DNA of 41,678 bases, taken from contig NZ_CALUYG010000025.1 of NCBI RefSeq assembly GCF_944324935.1, forward strand, positions 1 to 41,678, written 5' to 3'. Positions 7,949-16,319 of this stretch are shown here, one piece after another. Numbering within the stretch: position 1 is the stretch's first letter; each line of letters opens with the position of its first letter. Source of the stretch: an uncultured Desulfovibrio sp. GTDB lineage: Bacteria; Desulfobacterota; Desulfovibrionia; Desulfovibrionales; Desulfovibrionaceae. Position numbers and translations under genes: made by a program. The notes beneath the pieces were generated by a model that did no database searches, had not been told where the DNA came from, and worked only from the letters and a program-made list of their open reading frames with translations.

Positions 7949-9648
7949 GCACGCCCCCCGGCGCAACGGAACATGCCGCGCCGCGGACCGGCATATTTGC
8001 CCGTATGGGCCTGCGCACCCGGCTCTGGCTGCTGCTGGGCCTGACCTTTCTGGTCCTGCACAGTCTGACGGCCCTGCTGGCCCATCGTCTGGACGACGAG
8101 CAGGCCGCGCGTATGGTGCTGGTCGACCATGCCTCCACCCTCACCCTCTGCCTGCTCATGCTCGACCCGCTGCACGAGGGCGGCGCGCCGCTGCCGGAGC
8201 TCATCCTCCGCCTGCGGCGGCTGGACGCCGTCAATGCCCGCATCCTCCGGGCCTCCAGCCCGCCCGCACAGTTCCATGATGCGGCCTCCCTCTTCCTGCG
8301 GCAGCGCATCAGCGACAGCCTCAAGGGCTTCGTCTCCCCTCTCCAGCCCGCCGACGATTCGGAAAGCCTGTCGCCGGAGCCGAGAGCGTCCGAGCTGCTG
8401 CCGTGGAGCCGGGACATGGTGTCCCGACGGCCCGACGACGCTCTCCCACCTCTGACGGACAATGCCGCGCCGCCGCACTTCCCGCCCAGCGAATCCTTCT
8501 GGGCGGATGAGGAAACCCAGCTGACGGACCTGAAAGAAGCGGCCCCCTATACCGCCGTGCCGCCGTGGGTCTTCGTGGCCCGGGTCACCCGGCAGGGGCC
8601 GACAGGGCTTGCGCGCCTGCTCATGCTGCCCGGCACGAACCAGGCGGACGTCTACATCAGCCGCCTCTTCGTCCGTCTGAACAACGAGACCTGGCTGGAT
8701 ATCCACCGCATGAGCCGCCTTTCCCCGTCCTGGCCCTTCATGCTGGCGCTGCTGGCGCTGGAAGCCCTGGGCATGCTGATCCTGACGGTTTTTGTCGTCC
8801 ACCGGCTCATTGCGCCCCTGCGCCAGCTGGTGCAGGCCAGCGACACCCTGGGGCGGGACCGCCGCACGCCCCCCCTGGCCGAAAACGGCCCGCCGGAAGT
8901 GGCCGAAGCGGCCCGCGCCTTCAATCGCATGAGCCGCCGCATCCAGGCCGCCCTGGAGCAGCATCAACGCATGCTGGCGGCCGTGGCTCACGACCTGCGG
9001 ACCCCGCTGACCCGGCTGCGCCTGCGCGTGGAACAGGTGACCAACAAGGGCCTGCGCCGCAAGCTGGAGGCTGACGTCAACACACTTTCCGCCATCATGC
9101 GCAGCAGCGAAGAGCTGGGCCAGGCGCAGATCCCTCAGGAAAGCCTGCGCCGTACGGATCTGGCGGCCTTTCTGGAAAGTCTGGTCACCGACCGGCTGGC
9201 CTCCCACCTCTCCGGCGAGGAGCAGCCTGCCGGCAGCCCGCCGTCCGTCGCCGGGGACGACCGCCTGCGCTTCGTGGCCGATGCGGACGGCGCGGGCTGC
9301 ATCCTCCCCATCCGCGGACATGCGCTGCGCCGCTGTCTGGACAACCTCATCGACAATGCCCTGCGCTACGCGGCCCACATCGTGATCCGCCTGCACCGCT
9401 GCCCGACCAGCGGCGCCTGGCTCGTGGATGTGGAGGACGACGGCCCCGGCATCCCGCCTGAAAAGCGCGAGCAGGTCTTCGAGCCCTTCTTCCGGCTGGA
9501 CCCGGCCCGTGGCCGGCATGACGGCGGCAGCGGGCTGGGCCTGTCCATCGCCCGCAGCATGGCGCGGCAGAACAACGCCGACCTGCACCTGCTGGAGCGC
9601 CCCGGCGGCGGCCTCATCGCCCGGCTGACCTTCGGGACAGGGAATTAG
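7945..9648 (+). CDS. EnvZ-like sensor histidine kinase
   Basis: Inner-membrane kinase of 567 residues, partner of the OmpR-type regulator at 7211. Transmembrane helices lie at about 25-45 and 264-288, with a periplasmic sensor region of about 220 residues that is rich in proline and acidic residues at 130-195. Then come HAMP (about 288-340), a dimerisation domain with AVAHDLRTPLTRLRLR (His349), and an ATPase domain with LDNLIDNALRY, EDDGPGIP and GGSGLGLSIA. The DLRTPLTRLRLR H-box is of the EnvZ/CpxA kind. The signal is unknown. The stop codon is followed after one base by a family A repeat end. Confidence 0.92.
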   Translation: MSTPPGATEHAAPRTGIFARMGLRTRLWLLLGLTFLVLHSLTALLAHRLDDEQAARMVLVDHASTLTLCLLMLDPLHEGGAPLPELILRLRRLDAVNARILRASSPPAQFHDAASLFLRQRISDSLKGFVSPLQPADDSESLSPEPRASELLPWSRDMVSRRPDDALPPLTDNAAPPHFPPSESFWADEETQLTDLKEAAPYTAVPPWVFVARVTRQGPTGLARLLMLPGTNQADVYISRLFVRLNNETWLDIHRMSRLSPSWPFMLALLALEALGMLILTVFVVHRLIAPLRQLVQASDTLGRDRRTPPLAENGPPEVAEAARAFNRMSRRIQAALEQHQRMLAAVAHDLRTPLTRLRLRVEQVTNKGLRRKLEADVNTLSAIMRSSEELGQAQIPQESLRRTDLAAFLESLVTDRLASHLSGEEQPAGSPPSVAGDDRLRFVADADGAGCILPIRGHALRRCLDNLIDNALRYAAHIVIRLHRCPTSGAWLVDVEDDGPGIPPEKREQVFEPFFRLDPARGRHDGGSGLGLSIARSMARQNNADLHLLERPGGGLIARLTFGTGN

Positions 9649-10050
9649 GGCCTGTTAACACTATTCACTGATTGTTTGGGGGAAGGGGAACCCCTCCGCC
9701 AGCGCGAGAGGGGTTCCCCTTCCCCCCAAGCCCCCCATCCCTTCCCCAGCGCGCTTTTACCAAGGAAAGTATACGGAGGACGAGGCGACCCCACCCCCAA
9801 AGACAAACGGAGTGTGTACAGCCCATTCTTTTTATCTATTGAAATTATTTGTAAAATTCATGTTGATACGCCTTGGAGCGTTAACATTATCCACTGTTTA
9901 TTTGGGGGAAAGGGAGCGACCGAAAGGCGCCCCGCAGGGCCGTGCCCGTCAGGCGACGCAGGAGCCTTACGGGCATCGACAACAACGCGAGGGGTTCCCC
10001 TTCCCCCAAACAGGCGACGAATAGTGTTGGCAGGCCCCAAACGTGCCGAG
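9649..10050. repeat. Cluster of family A composite repeats
   Basis: This 416-bp gap between convergent genes holds no gene but several repeat modules. First comes an end sequence GCCTGTTAACACTATTC at 9650. Next is a perfect 19-bp inverted repeat (9678-9696 against 9708-9726, loop 11). A block of about 60 bp (9728-9790) follows; it reappears in inverse orientation at 22321-22385. Last is a separate element of about 163 bp (9876-10038) whose two ends are inverted copies of the same GTTAACA-type end sequence. That element encloses the palindromic core at 9944-9974. The layout resembles a MITE or REP-type element with terminal inverted repeats. Confidence 0.85.
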
Positions 10051-10064
10051 GGGCATGGTTGCCG

Positions 10065-10709
10065 CTACAGGGCGGACAGCGCCAGCCGCAGTCCGAAACA
10101 GAGGAAGAAGACGCCGGTGCAGCGGTAGAGCCAGAGCTGTACGCGCGGACGCAGGAAAAGCGCGCGCACCGTCTGCAGCAAATTGGCCAGCGTGACGAAC
10201 CAGAGCAGGACGAGCAGGCCGAGGATGCCGCCTAGCACCAGGAATTGCGGGGCCAGCGGCGCATCCGGCTGCATGAACTGCGGCAGGAAGGTCAAAAAGT
10301 AGACGATGGCCTTGGGGTTGAGCACATTGGTGAGGAAGCCCTGCCCGAAACTCCGGCGCAGGGAAATGCCGGACGTGGCGGCAGCGGGCCCTTCCCCGCA
10401 GCGCAAGACCGCCTGCGCCGCCGTGGAGGCGCCGCGCAGCGACTGGAAGCCCATCCAGCAGAGGAACGCGCCGCCGCCGTATTCCAGCAGGCTGAACAGC
10501 AGGCGGGAATGGGCGATGGCTGCGGATATGCCGAGCATGGCCAGCGCCGTGTGCAGACCGATGCCCAGGGCTACGCCGCAGGCGGCCAGCGTGCCCGCCG
10601 CCCGTCCCTGAGCGAACGCTACGCGCGTCACCAGCGCGAAGTCCGGCCCCGGCATGATGACCAGCAGGGCGGACATGGGCACATAGAGCAGCAAATTCTC
10701 CCAGAGCAC
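10065..10709 (-). CDS. LysE/RhtB-family amino acid exporter
   Basis: Inner-membrane translocator of 214 residues, the usual size for LysE/RhtB proteins. The N-terminal signature is present as VIMPGPDFALVTRVAFAQGR, followed by glycine-rich helix 2 (ACGVALGIG). A second conserved segment, GFLTNVLNPKAIVYFL, carries the family's NPK motif. About six hydrophobic helices are seen. Members export amino acids such as lysine, threonine or homoserine, but the substrate here is unknown. I place the start at a GTG at 10709 because AAGGAGGAGG lies 5-6 bases upstream; an upstream ATG at 10751 would put that ribosome-binding site inside the gene. It diverges from the SDR gene, with a family B repeat between them. 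Confidence 0.9.
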   Translation of the reverse strand: MLWENLLLYVPMSALLVIMPGPDFALVTRVAFAQGRAAGTLAACGVALGIGLHTALAMLGISAAIAHSRLLFSLLEYGGGAFLCWMGFQSLRGASTAAQAVLRCGEGPAAATSGISLRRSFGQGFLTNVLNPKAIVYFLTFLPQFMQPDAPLAPQFLVLGGILGLLVLLWFVTLANLLQTVRALFLRPRVQLWLYRCTGVFFLCFGLRLALSAL

Positions 10710-10780
10710 AACGGCCTCCTCCTTGCGATCGCTTGCGGGTCGGGCCCGCACGACGTATTTTCCGTCTTATGGCAGAAGGC

Positions 10781-10925
10781 GGGGGCGATGCAAGCGCCTT
10801 TGCCCGCTGCGGCGGCACAGCGCCGCCTGGCCGAAACCAGGCGGAAAAACCGCGTTTTTCCGCGAAACTCCAGGCCGCGGGGTTTGAAACGCAACGCGTT
10901 TCAAACGGAAAATGCTCTGGAACGA
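10781..10925 (-). repeat. Family B hairpin repeat, copy 1 (minus orientation)
   Basis: About 120-145 bp shared with 14181-14305 and 23806-23935. It contains two palindromes: 10882-10906 (11-bp perfect arms, 3-base loop) and 10841-10863 (GCGGAAAAAC against GTTTTTCCGC). It lies between the LysE-type gene and the SDR gene, that is, in their shared upstream region. Confidence 0.85.
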
Positions 10926-10945
10926 GAATATCATGGAGGAGATCC

Positions 10946-11656
10946 ATGCCCACAGCCATCATCACCGGCGGCGCTCGCGGCATCGGCCGCCGCCTTTGCG
11001 AGGGCTTTGCCGCGCAGGGCTACGACGTGCTTGCCTGCGACCGGGAGGAAAGCCGCTTTGCCCATCCCGCCATCCTGCCCGTGCGTATGGATCTGCGGGA
11101 AGAGGCATCCATACAGGCGGCCTTCGCCCTGGCCCGGCAGCGCTTCGGACCGCCGCACCTGCTGATCAACAACGGGGCCGTCAGCCATTTCTGCAAACCG
11201 CTGCCGGATCTCGTCGCCGAGGAGTGGGACGATGTGCTGGACACCAACCTGCGCGGCGCGTTCCTCTGCTGCCGGGCCTTTCAGGCGGCCAATGCGGGCG
11301 CGGGCTATGGCCGGATCATCAACATCGCCTCCACGCGCGGTCCGCAGAACGAGGCCCACTGGGAGGCCTACGGCGCATCCAAGGGCGGGCTCACGGCGCT
11401 GACGGCCTCGCTCTGCGTTTCCCTGAGCGGCAGCGGCATCACGGTCAACGCCATCAGTCCCGGCTGGATCGAGACCGGTGACTACGCCGCCCTGCGTCCA
11501 GAAGATCACGCCCAGCATCCCTCCGGGCGCGTCGGCCGGCCGGACGACATCCTGCGCGCCGCGCTCTTCCTGGCCGACCCGGCCAATGATTTCGTCAATG
11601 GCGCCAATCTCATCGTGGACGGTGGCATGACCCGCCGCATGATCTATCTGGAATGA
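10946..11656 (+). CDS. Short-chain dehydrogenase/reductase (SDR)
   Basis: NAD(P)-dependent oxidoreductase of 236 residues, a single classical SDR domain. The cofactor motif is TGGARGIG at 7-14 and the structural motif appears as NNGA at 75-78 (usually NNAG). The catalytic residues are Asn101, Ser129 in NIAST, Tyr142 and Lys146 in YGASK. The C-terminal VDGGM segment is typical. The motif ACDREE after the second strand suggests an acidic residue at the adenosine ribose, which favours NAD(H); this is inference. Substrate unknown. The start at 10946 has a GGAGGAG ribosome-binding site 4-5 bases upstream. It lies 62 bp ahead of tgt on the same strand. Confidence 0.9.
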   Translation: MPTAIITGGARGIGRRLCEGFAAQGYDVLACDREESRFAHPAILPVRMDLREEASIQAAFALARQRFGPPHLLINNGAVSHFCKPLPDLVAEEWDDVLDTNLRGAFLCCRAFQAANAGAGYGRIINIASTRGPQNEAHWEAYGASKGGLTALTASLCVSLSGSGITVNAISPGWIETGDYAALRPEDHAQHPSGRVGRPDDILRAALFLADPANDFVNGANLIVDGGMTRRMIYLE

Positions 11657-11718
11657 GGGGGGGCGCCGTCCCCCTGCCGCCCCTTGCATCCCGGCCCGCC
11701 TGCGGCTACCCTGCCGCC

Positions 11719-12855
11719 ATGAGCACTCCCACCTATACCCTGCTGCATACCGACGGCGCGGCCCGCGCGGGAATCGTCCATACCGCCCACGGAGACATCC
11801 CCACGCCCATCTTCATGCCCGTGGGCACTGTCGGCTCGGTGAAGGCCGTGGCCCCCGACGATCTTGCCGCCATGAACGCGCCCATCATTCTGGGCAATAC
11901 CTATCATCTCTATCTGCGCCCCGGCCACAAGCTGGTGGAACGTCACGGCGGCCTGCACGGCTTTGCCTCCTGGCCCGGCGCCATCCTCACCGACAGCGGC
12001 GGCTTCCAGATCTTCAGCCTGAACTCCCTGCGCAAGCTGCGGGAAGAAGGGGCGGAGTTCCGCTCCCATCTGGACGGGTCCAAACATCTGTTCACGCCGG
12101 AGAATGTGGTGGACATCCAGCGCAGCCTCAATTCGGACATTATGATGGTGCTGGACGAATGCGTCCCCCACGGGGCGGACTACGCCTATACCGACAAGTC
12201 CACGGCCCTCACCACCCGCTGGGCCCTGCGCGCCCGGCGGCACTATCCGGCGGGCACGGCGCACAACCTGCTGTTCGCCATCACCCAGGGCGGCTTCTTC
12301 AAGGATCTGCGCCGCCGCTCCATCGAGGAACTCTGCGCCCACGACTTCGACGGCTTTGCCATCGGCGGCCTCTCCGTGGGCGAGCCCAAGCCCGTCATGT
12401 ACGATTTCCTCTACGACATCGCGCCGCAGCTCCCCGCCGGCAAGCCCCGCTACCTCATGGGCGTGGGGACCCCGCTGGACATCGCCAACGGCATCGCGGC
12501 CGGCATCGACATGTTCGACTGCGTGCTGCCCACGCGCAACGCCCGCAACGGGACCCTCTATACCTCACAAGGCAAGATCAACATCAAGCGCAAGGAATAC
12601 GCCGAGGACGACGGCCCCCTGGACCCGCAGTGCGGCTGCTACACCTGCCGCACCTTCTCGCGGGCCTACCTGCGCCATCTCCACGTCAGCAAGGAGCTGC
12701 TCTCCTTCCGTCTCAACTCCTTGCACAACCTGACGTATTTCCTCGACCTCGTACGCCGGGCGCGCCAGGCCATTCTGGAAGACCGCTACGCGGACTTTCT
12801 GGCCGGCGTGGCCGCCATCTATCCTGAAGAGGCCGCACAGGCCGCCGGACGATAG
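11719..12855 (+). CDS. tgt: tRNA-guanine transglycosylase
   Basis: Queuosine-pathway enzyme that swaps guanine for preQ1 at position 34 of GUN tRNAs; 378 residues, usual length. Asp92 in [13 protein letters not shown] and the nucleophile Asp267 in [14 protein letters not shown] are present. The structural zinc site is complete: Cys305, Cys307, Cys310 and His336. I place the start at 11719 because the conserved N-terminal strand ([14 protein letters not shown]) begins right after it; the ribosome-binding site is weak. A GC-rich hairpin follows the stop at 12864-12886. Confidence 0.96.
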   Translation: MSTPTYTLLHTDGAARAGIVHTAHGDIPTPIFMPVGTVGSVKAVAPDDLAAMNAPIILGNTYHLYLRPGHKLVERHGGLHGFASWPGAILTDSGGFQIFSLNSLRKLREEGAEFRSHLDGSKHLFTPENVVDIQRSLNSDIMMVLDECVPHGADYAYTDKSTALTTRWALRARRHYPAGTAHNLLFAITQGGFFKDLRRRSIEELCAHDFDGFAIGGLSVGEPKPVMYDFLYDIAPQLPAGKPRYLMGVGTPLDIANGIAAGIDMFDCVLPTRNARNGTLYTSQGKINIKRKEYAEDDGPLDPQCGCYTCRTFSRAYLRHLHVSKELLSFRLNSLHNLTYFLDLVRRARQAILEDRYADFLAGVAAIYPEEAAQAAGR

Positions 12856-12863
12856 GCCCGCCC

Positions 12864-12886
12864 GGAGGAGCCGCGCCGGCTCCTCC
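12864..12886 (+). terminator. GC-rich hairpin after tgt
   Basis: Perfect 10-bp stem, GGAGGAGCCG against CGGCTCCTCC, with a 3-base loop, 8 bases after the tgt stop. No T-run follows, so termination may be partial or factor-dependent. Confidence 0.5.
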
Positions 12887-12961
12887 GCCGTCCCTCCGGC
12901 CTTCTCCGCAGCCGTCCCCCAGCCGTACCGGGGACGCCGCCCGACCTGTCTAGACTTTTTC

Positions 12962-12990
12962 TTGTCTATCCGACCGCATGTTGCTATGAG
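12962..12990 (+). promoter_or_regulatory. Possible sigma70-type promoter for alr
   Basis: TTGTCT and TATGAG are separated by 17 bp in a locally AT-richer stretch, with 59 bp to the alr start. Each hexamer matches four of six consensus bases. Prediction from sequence only. Confidence 0.4.
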
Positions 12991-13049
12991 TGGAGCTCAT
13001 CCCGCCACATCCGGCGGATGCGCTTTTCCGTTCCGGCTGGAGTCGCCGC

Positions 13050-14183
13050 ATGACCTGCATTTTTACCCCGTCCGCCTGCCATATCGATCTGCCCGCCCTG
13101 CAACGCAATTTTGCCCGCCTCGGCGCGCCGGAAACCATCCTGCCGGTCATCAAGTCCGACGCCTACGGTCACGGTCTGTTGCCCGTGGCCCGTGCGCTGG
13201 ACCGGGCCGGCGCGCGACAGTTCGCCGTCGGCACCATCAGCGAGGGCATCTCCCTGCGGGATGACGGCTACCGCCAGCGGGTGGTGACGCTCATGGGGGC
13301 CCTCTGTCCCAATGAATGGACACAGGCCGCCGATGCCCGCCTGACGCCCGTGGTTACCTGCTTCGACGATCTGAAAAATGCGGCGGACGGCCTGAGCGGT
13401 CGCGGCGAGACGCTGGAGGTCGCCCTCAAGCTGGATACCGGCATGGGGCGGCTGGGCTTCGACGAAGCGGACATCCCCGCCCTTATCGAGTCCCTTGCCC
13501 ACCTGCCGCGGCTTGTGCCGGTCATGGCCCTTTCGCACATGCCCAGCGCGGACATGCCCGAGGACGAAAACTTTTCGCGGGAGCAGATCGAACGCTTCCG
13601 CCGCCTGTGCGAGCCGCTGCGGCAGCGCTGGCCCGATCTTGCGCGCTCGCTGGCCAATACGGCGGGCACGCTCGGCCTGCCGCGGGCCCGTTTCGAGCTC
13701 TGCCGCCCCGGTCTGGCCCTGTACGGCGGCAACCCCTTCGCGGGCGGCCCCTGGGAAGAGCGCGGCGCGGGCCTGGAATGGGTTATGAGCCTCAGCGCCC
13801 CCGTCATGCAGGTACGTCAGCTGCGGGCCGGCCAGAGCCTTTCCTACGGCCGCACCTTCACCGCTCCCCGGGACATGACCATAGCCGTCATCGCCTGCGG
13901 CTACGCCACGGCCTACCCGCGCGCCCTGTCCAACAGGGCCTCCGTCCTCCTGCACGGCCACCGCGCGCCGGTGGTGGGCCGCGTCTGCATGAGCATGATG
14001 ATGGCCGACGTGAGCCACCTGCCCGCCGTCAGCCGGGGAGACACCGCCTGGCTCATGGGCGGCGAGGCCGCCCCGGGCGAACGCCCCGTCACCGTCTGCG
14101 AACTGGCCCGGCTGGCCGATGTGCTGCCCTATGAGCTTCTTTGCCTCATGGGCGAAGTGAATCCCCGACAATATATCATTTGA
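13050..14183 (+). CDS. alr: Alanine racemase
   Basis: PLP enzyme that interconverts L- and D-alanine for peptidoglycan; 377 residues. The PLP lysine is Lys35 in VIKSDAYGHG, and the barrel motif KLDTGMGRLGF and the NTAGTL segment are typical. The likely catalytic tyrosine is Tyr285 in ACGYATAYPR, where most family members read GYxDGYPR. The RVCMS motif at 311-315 has Ser where the family has Asp (usually CMD or AMD). These changes touch conserved active-site segments, but the two catalytic residues appear intact. The start at 13050 has GGAG 8-9 bases upstream. The TGA stop lies at the edge of a family B repeat. Confidence 0.88.
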   Translation: MTCIFTPSACHIDLPALQRNFARLGAPETILPVIKSDAYGHGLLPVARALDRAGARQFAVGTISEGISLRDDGYRQRVVTLMGALCPNEWTQAADARLTPVVTCFDDLKNAADGLSGRGETLEVALKLDTGMGRLGFDEADIPALIESLAHLPRLVPVMALSHMPSADMPEDENFSREQIERFRRLCEPLRQRWPDLARSLANTAGTLGLPRARFELCRPGLALYGGNPFAGGPWEERGAGLEWVMSLSAPVMQVRQLRAGQSLSYGRTFTAPRDMTIAVIACGYATAYPRALSNRASVLLHGHRAPVVGRVCMSMMMADVSHLPAVSRGDTAWLMGGEAAPGERPVTVCELARLADVLPYELLCLMGEVNPRQYII

Positions 14184-14305
14184 GCATTTTCAGTGTGAAA
14201 CGCTTTGCGTTTCACACCATCCGGCCTGGCGTTTCGCGGAAAAAACGCGGTTTTTCCGCTCACTTTGGGCCGGGCGGCGCTGTGCTGGCGCTGTTCTGCC
14301 ATATT
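14181..14305 (+). repeat. Family B hairpin repeat, copy 2
   Basis: Homologous to 23806-23935 and, inverted, to 10781-10925. Palindrome 1 at 14193-14217 has perfect 11-bp arms (GTGTGAAACGC and its complement) around TTT. Palindrome 2 at 14236-14259 has an A-run and a T-run flanked by GCGG and CCGC. The shared segment begins at the alr stop codon (TGAGCAT), so the repeat supplies or abuts that stop. The hairpins could also end alr transcription. Confidence 0.85.
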
Positions 14306-14309
14306 TTTA

Positions 14310-14480
14310 GGGGGAAGGGGGCCCCCCTCCGCTCCGCTGTCGATGCCCGTAAGGCTCCTGCGTCGCCCAGAGGCCATCAACACAATTCCCCTGGTAAAAG
14401 CGCGCTGGGGAAGGGATGGGGGGCCTGAGGGGGAAGGGGAACCCCTCCCGCGCCGGCGGAGGGGTTCCCCTTCCCCCCAG
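14310..14480. repeat. Family A composite repeat
   Basis: Contains the left arm of the palindromic core (14345-14355) with a decayed right arm. It also has the GCGCGCTGGGGAAGGGATGG block shared with 9740 and 22355, and a perfect 19-bp inverted repeat (14429-14447 against 14459-14477, loop 11) whose arms are identical to those at 9678-9726. No gene is seen here; with the family B copy it fills the gap between alr and the shikimate kinase. Confidence 0.85.
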
Positions 14481-14525
14481 AAACAAATGGCGGAACTCCC
14501 TTTTTTCGGCGTTCAGGAGGCGTTC

Positions 14526-15089
14526 ATGCTTATCTATCTGACCGGGCCGCGTGCCTGCGGCAAGACGAGCCTCGGACAGGCGCTGGCCGCGGCCCTCGAC
14601 CTGCCCTTCGTGGACACGGATCACTCCTTGCGCGAGCGCAGCGGCGAGGAGGTGGCCGACATCGTGGCCCGTGAGGGCTGGGAAGGCTTCCGCAGGCGGG
14701 AAAGCGCCATCCTGCGGGAAGTGGCCGCCGAACTGGAGGCAGCCCCTGCCGGGGTGGCGAGCGGCGAACGGGCCGCCGCCTGGCGCGGCGTGGTGGCCAC
14801 GGGCGGCGGCATGGTGCTGGCCGGGGAGAACCGCCGCTTCATGCGTGAGACGGGGCGCGTCTTCTTTCTGGATGTGTCGGTGGCGGAACTTGTCCGACGT
14901 CTGACCAGCGACCCGCTGGAGGCGCAGCGGCCCTCCCTGACCGGCAAGAGCCTGACCGATGAGGTGGCCGACGTGCTGGCGCAGCGGCGCCCCCTGTATG
15001 AGGAGGCCCACCACCGCCTTGCGGCCGACCGGCCGCTCCAGGATGTCTGCGCGCAGGCGCTGGCCCTGCTTTCCCGGGCCGGCGCATGA
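14526..15089 (+). CDS. aroL: Shikimate kinase
   Basis: Phosphorylates shikimate at the 3-hydroxyl with ATP in aromatic amino acid synthesis; 187 residues. The Walker A loop is GPRACGKTS at 7-15, the shikimate-binding DTD is at 31-33, FRRRE gives the conserved Arg, and the glycine triplet is in ATGGGMVL. The RPSLTGK lid resembles E. coli AroL more than AroK, hence the symbol; aroK is possible. There is an insertion of about 15 residues before the VVATGGG strand. The start at 14526 has AGGAGG 5-6 bases upstream. Its TGA stop overlaps the next gene's ATG, suggesting co-translation with the glycosyltransferase. Confidence 0.92.
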   Translation: MLIYLTGPRACGKTSLGQALAAALDLPFVDTDHSLRERSGEEVADIVAREGWEGFRRRESAILREVAAELEAAPAGVASGERAAAWRGVVATGGGMVLAGENRRFMRETGRVFFLDVSVAELVRRLTSDPLEAQRPSLTGKSLTDEVADVLAQRRPLYEEAHHRLAADRPLQDVCAQALALLSRAGA

Positions 15090-16147
15090 GGGAGGCCCCG
15101 TCCATCTCGGTCCTTGTCCCGGTCTGGAACGCGGCTGCCGATGGCGGTGGCCGCCTGCGGGCCGCCTTTGCCAGCCTTTTTGCCCAGACGGGCGCGCCGC
15201 TGGCCCCGCTGCCCCCGCTGGAGATCCTCGCCGTGGATGACGGTTCCGACGACGGCACGCCCGCCATCCTGCGCGAACTGGCCCGACAAGACGAACGTCT
15301 GCGGCTCATCCGCATCCCGCATGGCGGCATCGTCCCGGCGCTCAATGCCGGGCTGGAGGCGGCGCGGGGCGGGCTCATCGCCCGCATGGACGCCGACGAC
15401 ATCGCCCATCCCCAGCGCCTTGCCCGGCAGGCGGCGCATCTTGAGCGCCAGCCGGATCTGGATGTCAGCGCCTGTCGCGTCCGCTTCGGCGGCGACCCGC
15501 GCACGGCCTGGGGCTTCGCCCACTATGTCGCCTGGCAGAACAGCCTGTGCCGCCATGAAGAGATGGCCCGCGACCGCTTCCGGGACACGCCGCTCTGTCA
15601 CCCCTCGGTCATGTTCCGACGAAACGCCGTCGAACGCTTCGGCGGCTACGCCGACGGCGACTTTGCCGAAGACTGGGAACTGTGGCTGCGCTGGTTCCAT
15701 GCCGGGGCCCGCATGGAAAAGCTGCCGGAGGAACTGCTGGTCTGGAACGACCCGCCCGGCAGGCTGACCCGCACCGACGCCCGCTATGCCGATGCCGCCA
15801 ATGATGCCCTGCGGGCCCGCTGGCTGGCCCGTCACCTCCGCCGCGCAGGCCGCACGCGGGTATGGGTGCTGGGCGCGGGCCGGGTGGCGCGCCGCCGCCT
15901 GGCGCCGCTCTGGGCCGAAGGCATCGAACCGGCGGCCTTCATCGACATCGCCCCGCGCAAGATCGGTCAGCATGTGCCCCTGTCCCCGGGCGATCCCCGC
16001 CGCGTGCCCGTCCTCTCGCGCCAGGCGCTGCCGCCGCCGGGGACAGGACTGCTCCTCAACGCGCTCACGGCCCACGGCGCTGCCGAAGAGGCCGCCGCCT
16101 GGCTTGCGGACGCGGGCTACGCCCGGGAAGACTGGCTGCTGGTCTGA
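15086..16147 (+). CDS. Family 2 glycosyltransferase with C-terminal Rossmann-like domain
   Basis: 353 residues. The GT-A domain covers about 5-230: a first strand SISVLVPVWN, the nucleotide-sugar-binding DDGSDDGT at 51-58, the metal-binding DAD at 102-104 in ARMDADD, and the acceptor-side acidic pair EDW at 195-197. The remaining 100 residues are not part of a normal GT2 enzyme. They begin with a strand and glycine turn VWVLGAGRVARRR (259-271) typical of a dinucleotide-binding fold, followed by alternating strands and helices. The donor and acceptor sugars are unknown; a role in surface polysaccharide is inference. It overlaps the shikimate kinase stop by 4 bp and precedes the ATP synthase operon. 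Confidence 0.87.
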   Translation: MREAPSISVLVPVWNAAADGGGRLRAAFASLFAQTGAPLAPLPPLEILAVDDGSDDGTPAILRELARQDERLRLIRIPHGGIVPALNAGLEAARGGLIARMDADDIAHPQRLARQAAHLERQPDLDVSACRVRFGGDPRTAWGFAHYVAWQNSLCRHEEMARDRFRDTPLCHPSVMFRRNAVERFGGYADGDFAEDWELWLRWFHAGARMEKLPEELLVWNDPPGRLTRTDARYADAANDALRARWLARHLRRAGRTRVWVLGAGRVARRRLAPLWAEGIEPAAFIDIAPRKIGQHVPLSPGDPRRVPVLSRQALPPPGTGLLLNALTAHGAAEEAAAWLADAGYAREDWLLV

Positions 16148-16225
16148 GCGGACGTTTTTTTGCACGAAATGGCGCGTAAAGGCGGCATTCCGGCCCGGCC
16201 GACCCGACAGCGGGCCGCAAAGGCT

Positions 16226-16254
16226 TTGACAGAAGCCCCGCCATGCCGTACTGT
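16226..16254 (+). promoter_or_regulatory. Probable sigma70-type promoter of the ATP synthase operon
   Basis: A perfect TTGACA is followed after 17 bp by TACTGT. It lies 65 bp ahead of the first ATP synthase gene and after the glycosyltransferase stop. Prediction from sequence only. Confidence 0.5.
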
Positions 16255-16319
16255 GGATACGCCGATATTCCGTACCCTCAGAGGTATTGTTCCGGCGATC
16301 ATCCACGAGGAGAAGCGAT

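Noticed and set aside
7891-9588. Minus-strand open frame of 565 codons opposite the sensor kinase
   Set aside because: No domain likeness, and it is antisense to a complete histidine kinase.
10710-10751. Upstream ATG for the LysE-type exporter at 10751
   Set aside because: It would place a strong AAGGAGGAGG ribosome-binding site inside the coding region and add a charged N-terminus not seen in the family. The GTG at 10709 fits better.
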